Shown here in pieces: positions 27,502 through 36,717 of a stretch of 64,000 nucleotides of DNA. The DNA lies in contig NZ_CP023429.1 in the NCBI RefSeq assembly GCF_002327085.1, positions 1 through 64,000 of the forward strand, read 5' to 3'. How positions within the stretch are numbered: the first letter of the stretch is position 1; each line of letters opens with the position of its first letter. This stretch comes from Neisseria weixii. GTDB taxonomy: Bacteria; Pseudomonadota; Gammaproteobacteria; Burkholderiales; Neisseriaceae. Made by a program: the position numbers and the translations under genes. The notes beneath the pieces were generated by a model. The model saw nothing but the letters and a program-made list of their open reading frames with translations, had not been told where the DNA came from and did no database searches.

Positions 27502-28851
27502 TTATTGCGAAACATTCAATTTTTTCTGTTCCAACTTCATCACGCCGCGGTGGGTCATGTAGCAGCAGAAAATACAAGCCACTACGGCGAACAGTAGCAG
27601 GTAGAAGCCAGCGTCCCAGCCGTAGCGTTCAGCCAAAATACCGAACAGGGCGGTACCGGAGAAGCTGCCCAACACATAGCTCAACAGGCCGCGCAAGCCG
27701 GTGGCGGAACCAGCAGCGAATGACGGCACCAATTCGATGGTTTGCAATGACGATAAGAACATCGGCACGTAAATCAAGCAGCCGACAATGCCCGCGCCGA
27801 TGGTGACGGTGGACAAGTCTTGTCCACCCCAGTAGGCGAAGATGGCGGCGCCCACACCAAGCAAGGTGACGATAGCCAACGGCATGCGTTTGCCTTTGAA
27901 GTATTTGTCGGTCACATAACCGGCCAGCAGGGTTGACGGAATCGCTGCCCATTCGAAAATGGCAAACGCGGTAGCCATTTGGCCTTTACTGAAGCCTTTG
28001 GTTTCCAAGAGATACAGCGGCAGCCAAGTCAATACGCCGAAGCGGATCATGTAGGTGAAGACGTCGATAAAGGAAACGAACCAAACATTGATGTCTTTTA
28101 AGATGTATTCTTTGAAAATCTGCCAAGTGGTTAAGTTGACGTCTTCGGTTTTAGTCACCACCAATTCTTCGTCGGCATTGTTCAGAATTTGGTTCATCGG
28201 CGGCAAACCTTCGTTGTAGGTACGGCCTTTACCGAAAATGTAGAAAATCAAAGCTACTACGGCTGCAATGGCGGTCGGCACGATAAAGTGCGCGGCCTGC
28301 CAATGTTCCGTACCGAGCCAAGCGATGGCGCCACCGGCAATCGGTGCTACCAAGCCGCCGCCGACGTTGTGGGAAATATTGAAAAAGGCGGTGGTCACGC
28401 CGCGTGATTTACGTGGGAACCAGCTGGCCAATACCACATAAGCCGGGCCTGCGCCCATGCCTTGGAAAATGCCGTTGAGGATACACAGAAACAGGAAAAT
28501 CCAAAATGAAGCGGAAAAACCCATCATTAGGTTGACCACGCCCGACATCACCAAACCGAAGATCATAAAGTGTTTCGGATTGGATTTGTCTGCCAGCGCC
28601 GACATCACACCTTTACTGATGCCGTACACCACCAACATGGTGCCGGAAATAAAGCCGATGTCTTTTTTGGTAAATCCGAACTCGCTGATTAATTCAGGCG
28701 ATGAGAGCAGGAAGTTGTTGCGCAGGATATAGTAGGCGGCATAGCCGATGAAAATGCCGAATAAAGCCTGCCAACGCAAGCGGTTGTATCGGTCGAGTAT
28801 TTCCGCTTCGGGTACAGGCGTGCCCGGTTTGGACTTCAAGAATGACAACAT
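27502..28851 (-). CDS. pgtP: PgtP-type organophosphate:phosphate antiporter (MFS)
   Basis: A 449-residue protein with about 12 membrane helices of the organophosphate:Pi antiporter family (GlpT, UhpT, PgtP). Segments such as YYILRNNFLLSSPEL, VYGISKGVMSALADKSNPK, FFNISHNVGGGLVAPI and FAIFEWAAIPSTLLAGYVTDKYFKGKRMPLA match phosphoglycerate transporter PgtP more closely than UhpT or GlpT, as far as I recall those sequences. It would import phosphoglycerates or phosphoenolpyruvate in exchange for phosphate across the inner membrane. The regulators PgtA/B/C are absent nearby, so the substrate is not certain. It is monocistronic, and its start follows AGGAT. Confidence 0.8.
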   Translation of the reverse strand: MLSFLKSKPGTPVPEAEILDRYNRLRWQALFGIFIGYAAYYILRNNFLLSSPELISEFGFTKKDIGFISGTMLVVYGISKGVMSALADKSNPKHFMIFGLVMSGVVNLMMGFSASFWIFLFLCILNGIFQGMGAGPAYVVLASWFPRKSRGVTTAFFNISHNVGGGLVAPIAGGAIAWLGTEHWQAAHFIVPTAIAAVVALIFYIFGKGRTYNEGLPPMNQILNNADEELVVTKTEDVNLTTWQIFKEYILKDINVWFVSFIDVFTYMIRFGVLTWLPLYLLETKGFSKGQMATAFAIFEWAAIPSTLLAGYVTDKYFKGKRMPLAIVTLLGVGAAIFAYWGGQDLSTVTIGAGIVGCLIYVPMFLSSLQTIELVPSFAAGSATGLRGLLSYVLGSFSGTALFGILAERYGWDAGFYLLLFAVVACIFCCYMTHRGVMKLEQKKLNVSQ

Positions 28852-29015
28852 AAAACATCCTTAGATTTACATGGGAAAAATAAATCAAGCTGCGCAAAGC
28901 CTGCAGATTGATTGCTAGAAGGAAAGATAAATATTACAAAATTGTGACAATTGTAATGTAATGCTAAGTAGCCGCCTACTCAATTACCTATCAAACTTGA
29001 CTTATGACAATTAAA

Positions 29016-29052
29016 AGGGCCGTCTGAAACTTATTCCTGTTTCAGACGGCCT
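29016..29052 (-). terminator. DUS inverted-repeat terminator of the ZIP transporter
   Basis: GGGCCGTCTGAAAC and GTTTCAGACGGCCT form a stem downstream (minus strand) of the gene ending at 29083. Confidence 0.65.
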
Positions 29053-29082
29053 GAGGCCTTTATTCATAAATTTTCAAATCAT

Positions 29083-29891
29083 TCAAAAATGAAACAATAC
29101 CAAGCTCAAGGCAATCACGGCCATGCCGGAAGTCAGGCCGTACACGGTTTCGTGGCCGTCTGAATAGCGTTTGGCGGCGGGCAATAATTCGTCTAAGGCA
29201 AGAAACACCATCACGCCGGCGATGATGCCGAATACGCTGCCGAAAATGGCCGGAGAGAGAAACGGTTTGAGCAGGGTGTAGCCCAAAATTGCGCCCAAAG
29301 GTTCGGCCAAACCGGACGCAAGGCAGGCTAAGACGGTAAGTTTGCGGTTGCGCGTGGCGAAGTAAACCGGCGCAGCAATCGAAATACCTTCGGGAATGTT
29401 GTGTATGGCAATGGCAAAAGCCAGTGGCATGCCGAGTGTCGGGCTTTCGAGTGTGGCGAAAAAAGTGGCCAAGCCTTCGGGGAAATTGTGCGCGGTGATG
29501 GCAAACGCCGCCATCATACCGATGCGGGCGACGTGTTGACGGCGGCTTTCTTGGAACGCAGGATCGTTGGCATCTAAAGTTTCGTGCGGGTTGGGCACAA
29601 GGCGGTCAATCAGTGCAATGGCGGCCATGCCGATTAAAAAAGCAATCGTGGCGGCAGCAAAGCCATGCGATTCGCCGTGGGCTTGAGCGAAAGCTTCTCT
29701 GGATTTGTCGAAAATTTCGGTGAGCGGCACATAAACCATCGCGCCACCTGCAAAGGCCAAACCAAACGATAAGGCGCGAGGATTGGGTGTTTTGGAAAAC
29801 ATACCAAGCCGCTGCCCAATACGGTAAACAAGCCCGCGGCCAGCGTGATGCCGAAGGCCGTCCAAAGATTAGATGAGCTGATTTCTAACAT
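29083..29891 (-). pseudogene. zupT: ZIP-family metal importer (ZupT-like), frameshifted near N terminus
   Basis: The family imports Zn2+, Fe2+ and other divalent metals across the inner membrane. Two metal-site helices carry HNFPEG and HNIPEG, and about eight membrane segments are present. The natural start is at 29891 (MLEISSSNLWTAFGITLAAG), but that frame goes astray after VLGSGL. The body of the protein is in another frame (GMFSKTPNPRALSFGLAF onward). One G is missing near 29804 (CC on the plus strand). With it, the protein has about 269 residues. A Fur-box-like site lies upstream (29942-29960). The break is probably a sequence error. Confidence 0.85.
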
Positions 29892-29941
29892 GATGTGTGT
29901 GATGACGTTATTTATTAAAACGCAAACAGATTATTATAAAA

Positions 29942-29960
29942 AATAATAGTTATCATTAAT
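29942..29960. promoter_or_regulatory. Fur-box-like site between zupT and pdxA
   Basis: AATAATAGTTATCATTAAT matches the 19-base Fur consensus at 13 positions and lies about 50 bases before the ZIP transporter start. It suggests iron (or zinc) repression of the importer; this is untested inference. Confidence 0.35.
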
Positions 29961-30142
29961 ATTTTTTGAGTGAGCGAGTGTGGAGCGGCGCATTAATTTT
30001 GCTGTGTGGAGCGGCGATAAAATAATTGAACAATAAGCCCTGATGCAGGTAACGCGGTTTAGCCGTAAAAATTCGGTGCAAGGCTTGAAAAAACGCGGCG
30101 ACTGGGGGAAACTGATGCCGATTTCAATATAAAGGAGCTGCC

Positions 30143-31147
30143 ATGAGCCAACCGATTTTAGCCGTTACCAGCGGCGAACCTGCCGGTATCGGCCCCGATA
30201 TTTGTTTGGATGTGGCTTTTGCCGATTTGCCTTGCCGTCCGGTGGTGTTGGGTGACAAGACTTTATTGCAACAGCGTGCCGATATGCTGGACAAAACCGT
30301 GCAATTGGTTGATTTTGATGCGCAAAGGCCGTCTGAAAAACAAAGCGGCGTATTGGAAGTGTGGCATGTGCCGCTGAATCAACCATGCGAAGCAGGCCGT
30401 CTGAATCCGGATAATGCGGCGTATGTATTGCAATTATTGGATACGGCTTACCAAGGTATTTCAGACGGCCTGTTTGCCGGTATGGTAACCGCGCCGTTGC
30501 ACAAAGGCGTGATTAACGACGGCCATGCCAGTGGGCATTTTTTCAGCGGCCACACCGAATATTTGGCCGAAAAAAGCCATACCGAGCAAGTGGTGATGAT
30601 GCTTGCCGGCGGCGGCTTGCGCGTGGCTTTGGCTACCACGCATCTGCCGTTGAAAGACGTGGCCGCAGCGATCACGCAGCCGTTGGTGGAATCGGTGGCG
30701 CAGATTCTGCACGCCGATTTGCGCGATAAATTCGGCATTGCCTGGCCGCGTATTTTGGTGACGGGCTTGAATCCGCATGCGGGCGAGGGCGGTCATTTGG
30801 GTTGGGAAGAAATCGAGGTGATTATACCCGCGCTGAACAATTTGCAAGCACAGGGCATCGATGTGCGCGGGCCTTATCCGGCCGATACCGTGTTCCAGCC
30901 GTTTATGCTCAAAGATGCCGACGCGGTATTGGCGATGTATCACGACCAAGGCTTGCCGACCTTGAAATACGCGGGCTTCGGGCAGGGCGTAAACGTGACT
31001 TTGGGTTTGCCGTTTATCCGCACATCGGTGGACCACGGCACAGCGTTGGATTTGGCGGGCAGCGGTAAAGCCGATTCGGGCAGCCTGATGATGGCGGTGG
31101 CAACCGCATTGGCAATGGCGCGCAACGGGCAGGTTCAGGCCGTCTGA
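30143..31147 (+). CDS. pdxA: 4-hydroxythreonine-4-phosphate dehydrogenase
   Basis: PdxA oxidises 4-phosphohydroxy-L-threonine with NAD, a step of the DXP-dependent vitamin B6 pathway. Visible landmarks are TSGEPAGIGPDI at the start, TAPLHKGVIND, the metal-binding GHTEYLAE, LNPHAGEGGHLGWEE, MYHDQGLPTLKY and TSVDHGTALDLAG. At 334 residues it is full length. The start follows AAGGAG. The stop codon TGA (31145-31147) is itself part of a DUS, so the uptake sequence encodes the last residues, QAV. The DUS pair (31138-31169) then forms the terminator. Confidence 0.95.
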   Translation: MSQPILAVTSGEPAGIGPDICLDVAFADLPCRPVVLGDKTLLQQRADMLDKTVQLVDFDAQRPSEKQSGVLEVWHVPLNQPCEAGRLNPDNAAYVLQLLDTAYQGISDGLFAGMVTAPLHKGVINDGHASGHFFSGHTEYLAEKSHTEQVVMMLAGGGLRVALATTHLPLKDVAAAITQPLVESVAQILHADLRDKFGIAWPRILVTGLNPHAGEGGHLGWEEIEVIIPALNNLQAQGIDVRGPYPADTVFQPFMLKDADAVLAMYHDQGLPTLKYAGFGQGVNVTLGLPFIRTSVDHGTALDLAGSGKADSGSLMMAVATALAMARNGQVQAV

Positions 31148-31169
31148 AAATCGCATGTTTCAGACGGCT
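31138..31169 (+). terminator. DUS terminator overlapping the pdxA stop
   Basis: CAGGCCGTCTGAAA and TTTCAGACGGCT form a hairpin whose first arm includes the pdxA stop codon. Confidence 0.6.
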
Positions 31170-31215
31170 ATTTGTTATACAATCACACCATTGCTTTTAA
31201 TCACAGAGAGTCATC

Positions 31216-32211
31216 ATGCAATACCGAATCCGCCGTCAAGGCGACCAAGTTCAAGAACATCCGGATCAGATGCCGTCTGAAAGCTGGGAGCGCCATACCT
31301 TGCGCGAAGTGCTTTTTGAAGCCTATCAAGACCGCCGACGCGCCCGCTTTTGGAAAAACTTTTGGCGTGTGATCGGCTTGCTGTTGTTTCTGTCGTTTAT
31401 CTTCAGCATGAGCCAAGGCGGTAAGAAAAACAGTCCGATTGCAATCGGCACCAACAAAGCCCATACTGCCGTGATTAACTTAAACGGCACCATCGGCGGG
31501 GGGTACGGCGATCAAGTGCAGATGTTGCGCGAGAGCATGGAAGCAGCGTATAAAAACGGCAATGCCAAAGCGATTGTGATTCGTGCCAACAGCCCGGGCG
31601 GCTCGCCGGTGGTGTCGAATATTGCGTTTAACGAAATACGCCGTCTGAAAGCCTTGCATAAAAATGTGCCGGTATATGTGGTGGCGGAAGATACTTGTGC
31701 TTCAGGTTGCTATTACATTGCCGCGGCCGCCGATAAGATCTATGCAGACCCGTCCAGCGTAGTCGGCAGCATTGGTGTGATTAGCGGCGGTTTTGACGCT
31801 TCGGAAATGATGGATAAACTTGGCATCAAACGCCGTTTGAAAACATCAGGCAGCAATAAAGGCATGGGCGACCCGTTTATCCCGGAATCGCCCGAGCAGG
31901 CGAGAATTTGGCAGCAAATGCTGGATCAAATTCACGGCGAATTCATTAAGGCTGTGCGCGAAGGCCGAGGCAACCGTTTGAAAGAAAATCCTGATATTTT
32001 CAGCGGCCGTGTTTATACCGGCTTGGAAGCGAAAAATGTCGGGCTGATTGATGATTTTGGCAGCATTTACAGTGTGGCGCGCGATGTGGTGAAAGCGCCG
32101 GAATTGGTGAATTACACGCCGGAAGACGATTTAACCAAGTTGCTGAGCCGCCGTTTTGGTGCGGAAGTGAAAGCGAAAGTGGAAGAAACTTTGGCAGATA
32201 TACTGCGTTGA
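31216..32211 (+). CDS. sppA: S49 signal peptide peptidase SppA
   Basis: A membrane-anchored serine protease that degrades cleaved signal peptides. After a basic N terminus comes one membrane helix (near residues 53-68), then the S49 domain with AIVIRANSPGGSPVVSN and the nucleophile Ser in AEDTCASGCYYIAAAADKIYADPSSVVGSIGVISG. LKTSGSNKGMGDPFIPES further on carries the Lys expected to be the general base. At 331 residues it is the short, single-domain form. It follows pdxA after 68 bases, including a DUS terminator, so it may have its own promoter. A DUS hairpin at 32229-32267 separates it from the convergent LysR gene. Confidence 0.9.
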   Translation: MQYRIRRQGDQVQEHPDQMPSESWERHTLREVLFEAYQDRRRARFWKNFWRVIGLLLFLSFIFSMSQGGKKNSPIAIGTNKAHTAVINLNGTIGGGYGDQVQMLRESMEAAYKNGNAKAIVIRANSPGGSPVVSNIAFNEIRRLKALHKNVPVYVVAEDTCASGCYYIAAAADKIYADPSSVVGSIGVISGGFDASEMMDKLGIKRRLKTSGSNKGMGDPFIPESPEQARIWQQMLDQIHGEFIKAVREGRGNRLKENPDIFSGRVYTGLEAKNVGLIDDFGSIYSVARDVVKAPELVNYTPEDDLTKLLSRRFGAEVKAKVEETLADILR

Positions 32212-32228
32212 GCGAGGTTGATTTATTC

Positions 32229-32267
32229 AGGCCGTCTGAACATCAGGCTTGGTGTTCAGACGGCCTT
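32229..32267. terminator. DUS terminator between convergent sppA and LysR gene
   Basis: CAGGCCGTCTGAACA and TGTTCAGACGGCCTTTT form a hairpin with a T-run on the plus strand. Confidence 0.7.
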
Positions 32268-32279
32268 TTGGCATGTGAT

Positions 32280-33176
32280 CTAACAATTCACCTGCTGAAT
32301 TTTTTCGTTGATAAAACCAATAAAGCTGCGCACCTTCGCACTCAAAAAGGCGCGGTCGACATAAGCGGCATTGAGTTGTTCGTTAATCATGGTGTATTCG
32401 GGCAGCAGGCGCACGAGCGAACCGTCTTCTAAATCTTTTTGCACCACCAACAGCGGCTGATAGCCGATGCCGCCACCGGTTTTGACCAGTTCGCGAACCA
32501 TCAGCGTATTGTCGGTAAGCATCACCGGTTTCAAGCTCAGTGTGGCTTTTTCTCCGCTGGCGGTGTGGGTTATTTCGACATTGCGCTGGTTGGTGTAGGA
32601 CGGCAGAATCGCTTGGTGTTTTCCCACTTCTTCAAGCGTGGTCGGCTTGCCGTGTTGTCGGATGTATTCGGGTGAAGCCACCAAAACAAACTGAATCACC
32701 GCCAAGGGTTTCACAATCAGTGAAGGGTTGGGCGTTTTGGACACGCGCAAGGCCAAATCGAAACCTTCGGCAATCAAATCGACGTGGCGGTTGTCGAGCA
32801 CCAAATCCAGCGTGACCTCAGGATAGCGTTCGCGGTATTCCACCAACCAGCTGCTGAACAGGCCGTTGGCAAACCAAAGCGGCATGGTTACGCGCAGCAT
32901 GCCTTGCGGTTTGTCGGTGCCGCCGGCGGCTTTTTGCGCGGCGGTGTCGAGAGTGTCGAGTGCGTAGCTGCATTGGTGGTAGTATTCTTCGCCCGCCTCG
33001 GTTAAGTGCAGGTTGCGGCTGTTGCGGTGTAACAGCTTGGCTTGAATGGTGTTTTCCAAATGGCTGACGTGTTTGCTGGCCATGGCGGTGGAAATATTGA
33101 GCTGTTCGGCGGCGCGGGTAAAGCTGCCGTTCTGCACCACATGGCGAAAGACCTTAAGACTGAATAAGGTATCCAT
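32280..33176 (-). CDS. LysR-type transcriptional regulator
   Basis: The N-terminal winged helix (FSLKVFRHVVQNGSFTRAAE, then QLNISTAMASKHVSHLE) and the effector domain (FDLALRVSKTPNPSLIVKPLA and so on) are complete at 298 residues. It is divergent from the DoxX-nitroreductase pair. LysR regulators commonly control the gene transcribed away from them, so control of that redox-related pair, perhaps in response to quinone-like or electrophilic compounds, is likely. Several AT-rich dyads in 33177-33270 could be its operator. Confidence 0.88.
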   Translation of the reverse strand: MDTLFSLKVFRHVVQNGSFTRAAEQLNISTAMASKHVSHLENTIQAKLLHRNSRNLHLTEAGEEYYHQCSYALDTLDTAAQKAAGGTDKPQGMLRVTMPLWFANGLFSSWLVEYRERYPEVTLDLVLDNRHVDLIAEGFDLALRVSKTPNPSLIVKPLAVIQFVLVASPEYIRQHGKPTTLEEVGKHQAILPSYTNQRNVEITHTASGEKATLSLKPVMLTDNTLMVRELVKTGGGIGYQPLLVVQKDLEDGSLVRLLPEYTMINEQLNAAYVDRAFLSAKVRSFIGFINEKIQQVNC

Positions 33177-33280
33177 ATTTTCTTATCCGGAAATGGTGTA
33201 TCAATGAAAATAGTATATATTAACCAAAAGGAATTATCTATACTGCGTTTATTGAGATTAAACCACTAGAAAGCAAAATA

Positions 33281-33683
33281 ATGAATTTCTTAACTCGTTT
33301 CCAACCCATGCTCTTGTCGATTCTGCGTATTGCCACAGCGTATATGTTTATGCTTCACGGTACGGCCAAGTTGTTTGCCCTGCCTTATATTGAAAGGTTT
33401 GACGGTTTGCAGATTTTTTCGATTTACGGCTTGGCCGGCATTTTGGAATTTGTTGGCGGGATTTTACTGCTGCTGGGCTTGTTTACCCGCCCTGTAGCGT
33501 TTATCCTGTCGGGGCAGATGGCGGTGGCCTATTTTATGGCGCACGCCGAACCCAACGTTTTACTGCCTTTGTTGAACGGTGGCGAAGCAGCCGCTTTGTT
33601 CAGCTTTATCTTCATTTATATTGCCGCAGCAGGCGGCGGCGCGTGGGCGGTGGATAATCAGTTTAAAAATCTCATTGATATAA
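33281..33683 (+). pseudogene. DoxX-family membrane protein (3' end altered)
   Basis: Four membrane helices with ATAYMFMLHGTAKLF and FVGGILLLLGLFTRPVAFILS identify a DoxX/DoxD-like protein; family members take part in thiol and quinone redox functions. The frame as given runs through the intergenic gap into the nitroreductase gene, creating an apparent 269-residue fusion. Adding one A to the run at 33665-33669 changes FKNLIDIKG to FKKSH and a stop at about 33675, leaving a normal-sized DoxX of about 131 residues. The internal ribosome-binding site before the nitroreductase supports two separate genes. The apparent fusion should not be trusted. Confidence 0.7.
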
Positions 33684-33694
33684 AAGGAATGAAA

Positions 33695-34300
33695 ATGGCT
33701 TATCAAGATTTACAGCAAGCAGCAGAAACCCGTCGTTCTATTTACGGACTGAACAAAAACCTGCCGATCAGCAACGACGAAATCAAACAAATCATCGAGC
33801 ATGCCGTGTTACACACGCCATCTTCGTTTAATTCGCAATCAACACGTGTGGTGGTGCTGTTTGGCGTGGAACACGAAAAAGTACGGGGCTTTATAGAAGA
33901 TGCCTTGCGCCAAATCATTCCGGCCGAAAAATTTGCACCGACTGAGCAAAAATTGAGCGGTTTCAAAGCCGGAGCCGCGACTGTTTTGTTCTTTGAAGAC
34001 CAAACCGTGGTGAAAGGTTTGCAAGAGCAGTTCCCGTCTTACGCGGAAAACTTCCCGATTTGGGCCGAACACACCAACGCCATTCACTAGTATGCGGTTT
34101 GGGCGACTCTAGCTGCGGCCGGTGTCGGTGCCAACCTGCAACACTACAATCCGCTGCCGGATGCTGCGATTGCTAAAGAATATGACTTGCCGGAAAGCTG
34201 GCAGCTGCGCGCACAAATGGTTATCGGCGGTATTGAAGTGCCGGCGGGTGAAAAAGAATTTGCACCATTGGCAGAACGTTTGAAGGTATTTGGTGCGTGA
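33695..34300 (+). pseudogene. Nitroreductase-family protein with in-frame TAG
   Basis: The start at 33695 (MAYQDLQQAAETRRSIYGLN) has AAAGGA 6 bases upstream. The FMN-binding region RRSIYGLN, the HTPSSFNSQSTRVVV strand and the C-terminal VGANLQHYNP are typical of small NAD(P)H nitroreductases of the YdgI type. A TAG at 34088-34090 interrupts HTNAIH-QYAVWATLAAAG, where the expected codon is CAG. The same frame stays open to a TGA at 34298-34300, giving 201 residues if the stop is ignored. This is a substitution, unlike the one-base losses elsewhere; a real nonsense mutation or a base-call error. Confidence 0.75.
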
Positions 34301-34326
34301 TTTTTGATTGAACAGAATCACGCCAA

Positions 34327-34357
34327 TAGGCCGTCTGAAACTTTTCAGACGGCCTTT
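34327..34357. terminator. DUS terminator between convergent nitroreductase and ffh
   Basis: TAGGCCGTCTGAAA and TTTTCAGACGGCCT form a hairpin with loop C. Confidence 0.7.
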
Positions 34358-34384
34358 ATCTTTGTATTTTTCAAGCAAACAACA

Positions 34385-35754
34385 TTACAAGCCCGGGAAC
34401 ATCCCTTTCATGCCCTTCATGCCTTTAGCCATTTTCATCAGCTTCGACATGCCGTTGCCGCTGAACATTTTCATCATTTGTTGAGACTGCTCGAATTGCT
34501 TCAGCATTTTGTTTACTTCCTGCACGTTGGTACCGGCGCCGGCGGCGATGCGGCGTTTGCGGCTGGCTTTGATTAAAGCAGGATTGGCACGTTCTTTCGG
34601 GGTCATTGAATTGATAATAGCTTCAACTTTGCCCATGGCCTTTTCGGCGGTGCCTTCGGGGATTTGCTTGGAAATCTGGCCGAGTTCGCCAGGCATTTTC
34701 GACATCAGGTTTTCCAAACCGCCCATATTGCGCATCTGTTGGATTTGTTCTTTAAAGTCATTCAGATCGAAGCTTTTGCCTTTTTGGATTTTCTTCGCCA
34801 TCTTGGCGGCAGCTTCTTCATCGATGCCGCGCTGAACGTCTTCAATCAGGCTCAATACATCGCCCATCCCCAAAATGCGGCTGGCGATGCGGTCTGGGTG
34901 GAACGGTTCCAAGCCGGTGACTTTTTCGCCGATACCGATGAATTTAATCGGTTTTCCGGTCACATGGCGCACAGACAAAGCCGCACCGCCGCGTGCATCG
35001 CCGTCCATTTTGGTCAGAATGACACCGGTAAGCGGTAAGGCTTCGTTGAAGGCTTGAGCGGTGTTCACCGCATCTTGGCCCAGCATGGAGTCGATGACAA
35101 ACAGCGTTTCCACCGGATTGACGGCTGCATGAAGCGCTTTGATTTCGTTCATCATCTCTTCATCGATGGCCAGGCGGCCGGCGGTATCGACCATCAGTAC
35201 ATCATAGAAATGCTTTTGGCATAATCCACCGCGGCGCGGGCGATATCGACCGGCTTTTGACTGATGTCGGAAGGGAAAAAATCCACACCGACTTGTTCGG
35301 CCAATAGGCGCAATTGCTCAATCGCAGCAGGGCGGTAAACGTCGGTAGACACCACCAGAATTTTTTTCTTCTGCTCGGTTTTCAGTAAGCGTGCCAATTT
35401 GCCGACAGTTGTGGTTTTACCTGCGCCCTGCAAACCGGCCATTAACACTATGGCAGGCGGGGTAACAGATAAATCCAGTGACGTGTTTTCTTTGCCCATC
35501 AATTCGATCAGGGCATCGTTTACCACGCCGATAAAGGCTTGGTCGGGTGTCAAGCTGCCGGCTACTTCTTGGCCGAGTGCTTTTTCTTTGACGTTGTTGA
35601 TGAATTCCTTGACGACCGGTAAGGCAACGTCGGCTTCCAATAAAGCCAGACGGACTTCACGCAAAGCTTCTTTAATATTGTCTTCTGTTAATTTTGCATG
35701 GCCGCGGATGTTTTTCAAAACGCTGCTGAAGCGGCTGGTTAAGTTGTCTAACAT
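34385..35754 (-). pseudogene. ffh: Signal recognition particle GTPase Ffh, one frameshift
   Basis: Ffh binds signal sequences of nascent membrane proteins and, with 4.5S RNA and FtsY, delivers ribosomes to the membrane. The NG domain shows GLQGAGKTT (residues 107-115) and the G3-G5 motifs DTAGRL, TKMDGDARGGA and FIGIGEK. The M domain is Met-rich and ends in QQMMKMFSGNGMSKLMKMAKG. The frame breaks between AVDYAK and HFYDVLMVDTAGRL. Adding one A (T on plus, run at 35214-35217) restores YAKKHFYDVLMVD. The start is at 35754 (MLDNLTSRFSSVL). Ffh is essential, so a sequence error is likely. Full length about 456. Confidence 0.9.
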
Positions 35755-35872
35755 GCTTATCCTTGATAATGAGAATAGCTGCCCACAAGAGAGCATTATT
35801 TGATAAAATAAAATCGGTTTTATTTTACACTATCGCACGCAGTTATGAATATGCGTACAGAGAAAGTTTGTT

Positions 35873-36679
35873 ATGCCGATAATTTTGATTTGTCTGATGC
35901 TGGTGTATGCCGGCTTATCGGGCTTTGTGTGGATGCGCCATAAAAAACACAATAATCAAGCGTATCCCATCCATGCCGAATTAATGGTACTGGGCGTGGC
36001 GTTGCTGGTACATGGCGCGACCTTATTGATGCCGGTATTGAAAGATCAGGTGTTGATTACAGGTTTCGGCTATTCCATCAGCCTGATTGTCTGGCTGATG
36101 CTGATGATGTATTGTTTGGGCAGCTTCTTTTATTGTTTGCGCGGATTGCAATTACTGTTATATCCGTGTGCCGTGCTGTCTTTATTATTAGGTATGATTT
36201 TCCCAGGGAAATTCATCGGCTATGAAATCAGCGATATACCATTTATGCTGCATGTGGGTACATCATTATTGGCATACGGCTTATTTGGAATTGTCACATT
36301 GTTTGCCGTATTGATTTTGCTTCTGAACCGAAGCCTGCATAAACGCAAAATGTCTTCATTGGTAACATTTTTGCCGCCCCTGTTGAGCTTAGAAAAATTA
36401 ATGTTCCGCGGTATGTTGGTTGGCTTTGTTTTGCTGACTTATTCTGTAGTCAGCGGAACTTTCTTCGCTGAAAGTGTATTTGGCAAGCCGGTAACCTTTA
36501 CCCATAAAACTGTATTCGGTATTTTATCTTGGCTGATTTACGGTGGTTTATTGCTCAAACACAGTATGATGGCATGGCGTGGGAAGAAAGCTGCGATTTG
36601 GACGATTATCGGTTTTAGCAGTTTGGTACTGGCTTATGTCGGCAGTAAGTTTGTCTTAGAAATTATCTTGCCGCAATAA
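35873..36679 (+). CDS. ypjD: Inner-membrane protein YpjD (CcsA/HemX-like)
   Basis: A 268-residue protein with about eight membrane helices, of the cytochrome c assembly/CcsA superfamily, with LHVGTSLLAYGLFG and FTHKTVFGILSWLIYGGLL carrying conserved His. It is divergent from ffh, as in E. coli, where ypjD and ffh are neighbours. It has been linked to haem or divalent-cation handling, but the specific role is not settled, and it is not a proven member of the cytochrome c machinery. The start at 35873 follows AAAGTTTG without a strong Shine-Dalgarno. Confidence 0.8.
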   Translation: MPIILICLMLVYAGLSGFVWMRHKKHNNQAYPIHAELMVLGVALLVHGATLLMPVLKDQVLITGFGYSISLIVWLMLMMYCLGSFFYCLRGLQLLLYPCAVLSLLLGMIFPGKFIGYEISDIPFMLHVGTSLLAYGLFGIVTLFAVLILLLNRSLHKRKMSSLVTFLPPLLSLEKLMFRGMLVGFVLLTYSVVSGTFFAESVFGKPVTFTHKTVFGILSWLIYGGLLLKHSMMAWRGKKAAIWTIIGFSSLVLAYVGSKFVLEIILPQ

Positions 36680-36690
36680 GCAAAATGGAA

Positions 36691-36717
36691 AAGAGCTGCT
36701 ATGGAAGCAGCTCTTTT
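36691..36717 (+). terminator. Rho-independent terminator of ypjD
   Basis: AAGAGCTGCT (36691-36700) and AGCAGCTCTT (36706-36715) flank a 5-base loop and end in TTTT. It is one of the few non-DUS terminators in the window. Confidence 0.8.

Noticed and set aside
33281..34090. Open frame read as a fused DoxX-nitroreductase protein
   Set aside because: The linker contains a ribosome-binding site and start codon, and one restored base gives a normal stop for DoxX; kept as two genes.
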